Below, one piece after another: positions 59,886 to 64,000 of a stretch of DNA of 64,000 bases. Within the stretch, counting starts at the first letter, position 1. Every line of letters starts with the position of its first letter. The notes below the pieces were generated by a model that did not search any database, was not told the origin of the DNA, and saw nothing but the letters and a program-made list of their open reading frames with translations. Made by a program: the position numbers and the translations under genes. This DNA is from Pseudomonas denitrificans (nom. rej.). GTDB taxonomy: Bacteria > Pseudomonadota > Gammaproteobacteria > Pseudomonadales > Pseudomonadaceae. The DNA lies in the NCBI RefSeq assembly GCF_008807415.1, contig NZ_CP043626.1:5928501-5992500 (forward strand), written 5' to 3'.

Positions 59886-60251
59886 ATGAGTATAAAGATT
59901 GATGGAAAGGACTTGATCTGCAGTGGCGGCTATTATGTCCCCAAAGAAAGTGTGCTGGATTATTTTGTCGAGTTTGATGATGCGGGGAAAAAGGATAACT
60001 TAAATCTGAAAATATCGTTCTCTGAAGACGATACATCAGAAGACGTTCGTCTTGAGTTTGAGTCTAAAGGTGATCATGGCGCTATTATTATTAAGAATGC
60101 CAAGGGATCATTTATAGCTCCAGATGGAAAGCCTTTTCAAGTGGCAAGGTCTGTGAGTGATCGGCCAATCTATTTTGTATGCTTTGTCAAGGTTTATAAA
60201 AATTATCATAAAATTGATATTCAGCTCACAATTGAGCCTGAGGCAGAATGA
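59886..60251 (+). CDS. Unknown soluble protein, first gene of a low-GC pair
   Basis: A 121-residue acidic protein with no signal peptide or membrane segment. Alternating hydrophobic residues (LNLKISFSEDD, VRLEFESKGDH, AIIIKNAKG, PIYFVCFVKVY, HKIDIQLTIEPEAE) predict a beta-sandwich. G+C is far below the neighbours: 24 and 22 of 60 in two stretches I counted (59941, 60061). It starts 17 bases after the integrase stop with AGGATGGGG before the ATG, and overlaps the next gene. I do not recognise the family. Confidence 0.75.
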   Translation: MSIKIDGKDLICSGGYYVPKESVLDYFVEFDDAGKKDNLNLKISFSEDDTSEDVRLEFESKGDHGAIIIKNAKGSFIAPDGKPFQVARSVSDRPIYFVCFVKVYKNYHKIDIQLTIEPEAE

Positions 60252-60610
60252 TGAGCAAAGGACCGCAAAAATTTACTATCGATGTGGTTCAAACTCATGA
60301 TAATACCTCTCAAGAGGTCATAACAATAACGAGAGACAAGCTAAAGCTTGTCGTTATTGAGCATATAGGGAGGATGGAGAATAGTAGCTCTTGGCAGATG
60401 CCTCTAAGTCTTCTGGTTACTATTGTTCTTGTGTTGTGTACTGCGGATTTTCGTGCGTTTATAAGTCTTGATCCGCCATTTTGGAAAGCCGTGTTTTATA
60501 TAGGGGCAGTATTGTCCTTGATTTGGCTTGCTGTTTGTCTGTGGAGAGTAAATAAGGCTCCGACTATTGATGAGCTTATAAACGCTGCAGCGAATAAAAC
60601 TGAGCTTTGA
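60248..60610 (+). CDS. Unknown two-helix membrane protein, second gene of the low-GC pair
   Basis: A 120-residue protein. About 45 polar N-terminal residues (KFTIDVVQTHDNTSQEVITI) precede two membrane helices (MPLSLLVTIVLVLCTADF; AVFYIGAVLSLIWLAVCLW), and a short cytoplasmic tail follows. The ATG at 60248 overlaps the upstream stop as ATGA; a second ATG at 60251 is equally possible. G+C is 22 of 60 in the 60301 stretch. The soluble-plus-membrane pairing resembles small phage-defence or toxin/immunity modules, but there is no direct evidence. Followed by a terminator. Confidence 0.75.
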   Translation: MMSKGPQKFTIDVVQTHDNTSQEVITITRDKLKLVVIEHIGRMENSSSWQMPLSLLVTIVLVLCTADFRAFISLDPPFWKAVFYIGAVLSLIWLAVCLWRVNKAPTIDELINAAANKTEL

Positions 60611-60629
60611 TCCATTTACATTTCTCATC

Positions 60630-60660
60630 TTAGGCCGCCACTCTGGCGGCCTTTTTCTTC
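60630..60660 (+). terminator. Terminator after the low-GC pair, overlapping alpA
   Basis: GGCCGCC (60633-60639) and GGCGGCC (60645-60651) are followed by TTTTTCTTCT on the plus strand. The stem is also the end of the convergent alpA-like gene, where it encodes its Ala/Arg-rich last residues. Confidence 0.8.
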
Positions 60661-60845
60661 TCGATCCAATCTTGGATTTCAAGCTGTGACCACCTCGAAG
60701 CGCAGCCGATCTTGATCGGGGCGGGAAATTGCACCGCTGTAATCATTTCGTAGATCGCGCTCTTACCTAACCCCACCTGGGTACATACTTCTGTGATCTT
60801 GAGCAGACGATCTGCCTGGTCAGATTGTTGAGTTGCTTGCTCCAT
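60630..60845 (-). CDS. AlpA-family transcriptional regulator
   Basis: A 71-residue MerR-like helix-turn-helix protein of the phage P4 AlpA type: LLKITEVCTQVGLGKSAIYE, FPAPIKIGCASRW and SQLEIQDWIEKKK. In P4-like elements AlpA activates integrase or excision genes. GGAGGT lies five bases before the ATG. It is the last gene of the leftward operon and faces the low-GC pair. Confidence 0.9.
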   Translation of the reverse strand: MEQATQQSDQADRLLKITEVCTQVGLGKSAIYEMITAVQFPAPIKIGCASRWSQLEIQDWIEKKKAARVAA

Positions 60846-60848
60846 CTC

Positions 60849-61274
60849 TTACCTCCAGCTTTCCCGCGCCACGTTTCGCGGGTTGTTCATTTCGTGGCGC
60901 GCGACAAGCGCAGCCACCTCATCAAGCAAGGACTCGACGCCAGCGGCATAACTCGCCGGCTTGGCCTCGGCCCCCTTCCTCAATCGTGCGATCACCTCGG
61001 CCGCTGCGCCCTGGTGCTCGATCAGTCCGAGCATCGTGCTCAGTAGCTCGGCCGTCCCGATGCGCCCCTGCCTGAACAACACCTGGTCGACTCGCTGTCC
61101 AGCCGGCGCGACACGGGCAGGCAGACCTTCCTCCACCTCCTCGTGCCTCTGCGTGATCGCTTTCCGTTCTGTCTGCGATGGCTTGGCGGGTGCTTTACTG
61201 CGTGCCGGTGCCGGCGGTATGCGCTTTGCGCGTTCGAGGGCCTGCCTCGCGATGGCTCCGAGAGGCTTACCCAC
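60849..61274 (-). CDS. Unknown element protein (141 residues)
   Basis: A basic N-terminus rich in Ala, Pro and Lys (PPAPARSKAPAKPSQTERK) is followed by a helical C-terminal half (GTAELLSTMLGLIEHQGAAA). GTG start at 61274 is chosen because GGAGG is six bases upstream, within the end of the preceding gene. No family recognised. The gene is translationally linked to its neighbours in the leftward operon. Confidence 0.6.
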   Translation of the reverse strand: MGKPLGAIARQALERAKRIPPAPARSKAPAKPSQTERKAITQRHEEVEEGLPARVAPAGQRVDQVLFRQGRIGTAELLSTMLGLIEHQGAAAEVIARLRKGAEAKPASYAAGVESLLDEVAALVARHEMNNPRNVARESWR

Positions 61275-61950
61275 GGCTAACCTCCGGCTTGCGGACAATC
61301 ACCCTGGATGTGCCATCGCGGCTGTGCAGCGTCAATGCTGCGCGCTGTGTCTCGATAGTGCCGTCGTTGCGAACCAGCGTCTTCGTGGCACCGTAGAGCG
61401 GGCCATCTGGCGCGAATGGATCGCCCAGCACGCCGGGGTTCTCCTTGGTGAACTTCATCATCAGTTCAAGAATGCAGTGGAACAGCGGTCCTTCCTTCCA
61501 GGGCGAGGGACGCTTGGCGCCGAAGTAGGTTGCGCTATCCTCTAGTCCGGCCACGAAAGCCAGAAAGTCCACCGCTTTTCCTGGCTCAGCCTCGGCCGCC
61601 TCGGCCCGGTGCGCCGGGTTGATACCGAGTGCGTCGCAGACTCCGCCCACTCCCAATTCTTCCTCGATCTCGGCACCGGCCTGCATCAGCCATTCCCCAA
61701 TGGCCAGGCGACCTTCCTTGCGCATCTTCCGTATGGCTCGGTAGTCGTCCTCTAGCTTTGCCATCTTCGCCTTTGTGAACGGCAGCCCGCTCTTCAGCGA
61801 ACGTCGGGCGCGGGTATAGACGGCCTTCTCCACTTCGTCGAGCAGGTCGAACTGGCGGGCTACCCTGCGAGAGATCAGCAACTGGGCACGAAGGGATAGG
61901 CCGACTCGCCGCCAGATGCGGGTTAGCTGCAGGAAGTGGTCACGCTTCAT
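61267..61950 (-). CDS. Unknown element protein (227 residues)
   Basis: A soluble, largely helical protein starting MKRDHFLQLTRIWRRVGLSL. A charged middle (KMAKLEDDYRAIRKMRKEGR) and a C-terminal beta-rich segment (TLHSRDGTSRVIVRKPEV) are visible. No motif I can name. Its start overlaps the previous stop by one base (TGATG). An upstream in-frame ATG at 61998 is inside the preceding gene and is not preferred. Confidence 0.6.
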   Translation of the reverse strand: MKRDHFLQLTRIWRRVGLSLRAQLLISRRVARQFDLLDEVEKAVYTRARRSLKSGLPFTKAKMAKLEDDYRAIRKMRKEGRLAIGEWLMQAGAEIEEELGVGGVCDALGINPAHRAEAAEAEPGKAVDFLAFVAGLEDSATYFGAKRPSPWKEGPLFHCILELMMKFTKENPGVLGDPFAPDGPLYGATKTLVRNDGTIETQRAALTLHSRDGTSRVIVRKPEVSRG

Positions 61951-62159
61951 CAGCACAGCTCGCCCTCCACTATCTTGATGCGCAGCTCTAGGCCGCATGC
62001 CTTGGCCAGCGGCACGAGCTGCTCGACGGTGCTTTCCCCGCTCTGCAGGGCAAGGCCGAGCTGCACCAGCCGATCACCCAGGGCGGCGAAGGGATTGCTG
62101 CTGACCAGTTCGAAGGTCTGCGAGCCGGACGTTACCGGCACGTGTGCGGTCAGGGTCAT
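61950..62159 (-). CDS. Unknown small element protein (69 residues)
   Basis: An acidic, helical protein (MTLTAHVPVTSGSQTFELVS, ESTVEQLVPLAKACGLELRI). The start overlaps the preceding gene as ATGA and the stop overlaps the next gene as TGATG. GAGG lies eight bases upstream. Function unknown. Confidence 0.6.
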   Translation of the reverse strand: MTLTAHVPVTSGSQTFELVSSNPFAALGDRLVQLGLALQSGESTVEQLVPLAKACGLELRIKIVEGELC

Positions 62160-62377
62160 AGGACGAACCTCTCGTGCCGCAGCACTGGGCTGGCGGCGGT
62201 AGGGGTGGCTGGCTTGGGGCAGGTCACCGTCATGGTGGTGCCGCTGATCTCGATGACAGGCTTGGCCAAGCGTCGGGCTTCGTCGCGCTGTTCGAATGCG
62301 CCCATCGCTATGGAGAAGAAGGCGGTCGCCGCGACGCTCAGCAGGGCGTGCCAGAACCAATGGAAGCGATTGCTCAT
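62156..62377 (-). CDS. Unknown small single-pass membrane protein (73 residues)
   Basis: One hydrophobic helix at the N-terminus (WFWHALLSVAATAFFSIAMG) is followed by a short hydrophilic part. Start and stop both overlap neighbours by four bases. A longer upstream reading is out of keeping with this packing. Function unknown. Confidence 0.6.
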   Translation of the reverse strand: MSNRFHWFWHALLSVAATAFFSIAMGAFEQRDEARRLAKPVIEISGTTMTVTCPKPATPTAASPVLRHERFVL

Positions 62378-62901
62378 GATTCCCCCAGGGCGCGCCTCAT
62401 GAGCGCATAGGTTCGAGGTGCCTTGCAGTGGTGCTGCCAATCCAGGCCAGCCTCTCTCAGGAACATCTCGCTGATCGATTTCCATTCGGCGGCCAGGCCA
62501 GCCCACTGAGGGCTGTGCTGCGCCATCTCGCGCATGCGCGGTGCCCACTCCGGGATCAGGTCGAGCAGCAGCAGGCACCGATTCAGGTCGTCAGGATCGT
62601 GAGGGTGGTGGAAGTAGCCTCGCTTAGGAGCAAGGCCCAGCATGTGGTCATGGATTGAACGCGACGAGGCGCCGACCTGGCCGTCACGCAGCCACTTGGT
62701 GGCGCGTTGCTCGATGGTAGACCCGGCCCCAGGCATGGAGACGTCGTACCCGAGCGGGCAGCCGGCTTGCTCCAGAGCCTCGATGCAGGAATCTTCGAGG
62801 GCGTCCTGGCTCACTCGGCCCTGGATCAGGTCGTTCATCACCGGTGTGATGGCGTCGAGTTGACGCTGGTTGAGTACATAGCCCTTGAGAGTGATGCTCA
62901 T
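62374..62901 (-). CDS. Unknown element protein (175 residues)
   Basis: Begins MSITLKGYVLNQRQLDAITP. A helical N-terminal half is followed by HDHMLGLAPKRGYFHHP-like sequence (IHDHMLGLAPKRGYFHHPHD) rich in His, and QHSPQWAGLAAEWKSISEMF near the end. Coupled to the Lar-like gene upstream and the small membrane protein gene downstream by ATGA overlaps. No family recognised. Confidence 0.6.
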   Translation of the reverse strand: MSITLKGYVLNQRQLDAITPVMNDLIQGRVSQDALEDSCIEALEQAGCPLGYDVSMPGAGSTIEQRATKWLRDGQVGASSRSIHDHMLGLAPKRGYFHHPHDPDDLNRCLLLLDLIPEWAPRMREMAQHSPQWAGLAAEWKSISEMFLREAGLDWQHHCKAPRTYALMRRALGES

Positions 62902-63890
62902 GCGCCACCGCCTTCTTCCAGGCTGTTCCAGCGTGGGAACAGGTTCAGACCTTCGGCCGCATTGGCTTCGTACAGGTCGGCATGGCGCCCGTTGCGGTCC
63001 TGCCAGAGGCGAACCCCCTCGGCCATGGCCTGGTCGTAGTCGGACGCATCGAAGATGTCCTCTGCGAACATCGGGCCGTGTGCGCCGCATTCGTGGCAGA
63101 AGACAAAGGCCTCAACCGACAGGCCGTCGTCGCCGTAGCTGTCCATGCGAGGAGCTGAGCCGAAGCCCTGGGAAGCCAGCTGCACGAACGGAACCGGCGG
63201 GCCGCCACAGAATGCGCAGGGCTTGAGCTCCTCCCGGTCAGGGCCATGCTCGCGGAGGTCGGCGGCGACTCGCTCGATCTGGGCGTGATGTTCCTCGGTC
63301 GACGGGAGCACTTGCGGCACGTGGGCTGCCTGCCCGGCGGTGCCGGTGATGATGTCGAAGATGCTGGGCTTAAGTGCTTCGCTGGGTGCGGCGTTGAACT
63401 CTTGGGCGTGCTCGGCCAGGTGCCTGTCGATCTTCTGCACCAGTGCCAGCCCGGCGCGAGCCCCTTGCCATGGGCAGCTCTCGTCGACGTGATCCTGCTG
63501 GCTACAGATGCCGCAGCAAGTGGAACTCAGCTCGGCGTCCATAAGGTGATGGCCGGAACTGGTGTTGTAGGTCACTGAGGGCTCGGCAGCTTGCTGCCAG
63601 ATGTCCAGCAGCAGCCGTTCCTTCTGGCAGGTCTTGCAGATTCCAGGTCCGCCACAGCGCATGAGCGTCCCGTCCAGGCGGGGGACAACGTGGCCATGGC
63701 CTTCATTGCCGAGCTGGGTGCGGACCTCCTTCAGGCGGAGGGTGTGCGCTGCGGGGAATTCGTCGAGGACGTCGGCGATGACGGCGCCACCACGACCGAT
63801 GGCGATCGGAGCACCGACCTGCAGGGCAGGGCGCATCGCTTCGAAGTTCAGGCCGAGGCCTTCGCGAAGAACGATCAGGATGCGTTCCAT
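62898..63890 (-). CDS. Lar-like zinc-finger protein with an additional Cys-rich domain
   Basis: A 330-residue protein. The C-terminal part (LKPCAFCGGPPVPF, FVFCHECGAHGPMF, AVRLWQDRNG-like EGVRLWQDRNG) has the C-x2-C...C-x2-C layout and closing Trp of Lar restriction-alleviation proteins. The middle part (about 75-150) has a second Cys/His cluster (CGGPGICKTCQKE, CCGICSQQDHVDESCPW). Lar proteins are normally under 100 residues and modulate type I restriction, so this is an enlarged form. AAGGAG lies nine bases before the ATG at 63888-63890; a TTG two codons upstream is less likely. Confidence 0.65.
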   Translation of the reverse strand: MERILIVLREGLGLNFEAMRPALQVGAPIAIGRGGAVIADVLDEFPAAHTLRLKEVRTQLGNEGHGHVVPRLDGTLMRCGGPGICKTCQKERLLLDIWQQAAEPSVTYNTSSGHHLMDAELSSTCCGICSQQDHVDESCPWQGARAGLALVQKIDRHLAEHAQEFNAAPSEALKPSIFDIITGTAGQAAHVPQVLPSTEEHHAQIERVAADLREHGPDREELKPCAFCGGPPVPFVQLASQGFGSAPRMDSYGDDGLSVEAFVFCHECGAHGPMFAEDIFDASDYDQAMAEGVRLWQDRNGRHADLYEANAAEGLNLFPRWNSLEEGGGA

Positions 63891-63892
63891 GG

Positions 63893-64000
63893 TCAAGCGC
63901 TCCTTGCCGCAGGCAGCCGTTGCGCTTCCTCACGAATGCGCTGGTAGATCTCCTCGCGGTGGACCTCGGTGTCACGCGGGGCGGTCACGCCAATGCGTAC
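63893..64000 (-). CDS. CsrA-family RNA-binding regulator (5' end outside window)
   Basis: Cut by the right edge. The visible 35 residues (VRIGVTAPRDTEVHREEIYQ, then RIREEAQRLPAARSA) are the C-terminal half of a CsrA/RsmA protein. The VHREEIY motif contains the RNA-contacting Arg (Arg44 in CsrA). CsrA proteins bind GGA motifs near start codons and control translation and mRNA decay. Lying in the element operon two bases before the Lar-like gene, it is a mobile copy rather than the core rsmA. Confidence 0.9.
   Translation of the reverse strand, partial: VRIGVTAPRDTEVHREEIYQRIREEAQRLPAARSA

Overview
The window is Pseudomonas chromosome. Gene order from the left edge to trpE (rmcA-like, rpoD, dnaG, rpsU, tsaD, plsY, folB, folK, cca, SpoVR/YeaH/PrkA, glpE, apaHG, rsmA, pdxA, surA, lptD, amgK, murU, agtSR, agt transporter, rpe, gph, trpE) is the one I know from the P. 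aeruginosa lineage, and the DNA is GC-rich throughout. It differs from P. aeruginosa itself: there is no yqeY between dnaG and rpsU, no F-type pyocin, and a different tail fibre. I would call it a relative in the P. aeruginosa group, species not determined.

Region 1 (1-40222) is core genome. It holds the macromolecular synthesis operon rpsU-dnaG-rpoD, folate, tRNA and phospholipid genes, the PrkA/YeaH/SpoVR stress module, the outer-membrane biogenesis pair lptD-surA with pdxA-rsmA-apaG-apaH downstream, the amgK-murU cell-wall recycling pair, and a two-component system with an ABC transporter of the putrescine/GABA/5-aminovalerate type. Three conserved genes here (folK, apaH and the second agt binding protein) each carry a one-base frameshift next to a C/G run. 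This looks more like sequencing or assembly indels than decay.

Region 2 (40178-58367) is the trpE-trpG interval, filled by an R-type tailocin (contractile pyocin). It is bounded by two tryptophan leader peptides ending in the same ARWRWRA: one nested in frame at the 3' end of gph, before trpE, and one after the spanin genes, in the position of the trpG leader. The tailocin has a PrtN activator, a LexA-like PrtR repressor, divergent PrtR-type operators, PtrB, a phage late-regulator-like protein, a holin, the P2-like tail genes in the order V, W, J, I, H, FI, FII, E, T, U, X, D, and an endolysin with Rz/Rz1 spanins. Intrinsic-terminator-like hairpins lie between several of its gene blocks. The fibre gene has no chaperone gene after it.

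Region 3 (about 58522 to beyond 64000) is an integrative element. After the trpG leader only the first ~10 codons resembling trpG are present (58522-58551). The reading frame then runs into foreign DNA and a P4-type tyrosine integrase. The element therefore appears to have inserted at the 5' end of trpG, separating trpGDC from its promoter and leader. Behind the integrase is a two-gene, low-GC cassette of unknown function (a soluble protein plus a two-helix membrane protein). It is followed, on the other strand, by an AlpA-like regulator and a tightly overlapped operon that starts, at the right edge, with a CsrA-family regulator and a Lar-like zinc-finger protein. The right end of the element and the rest of trpG are outside the window.
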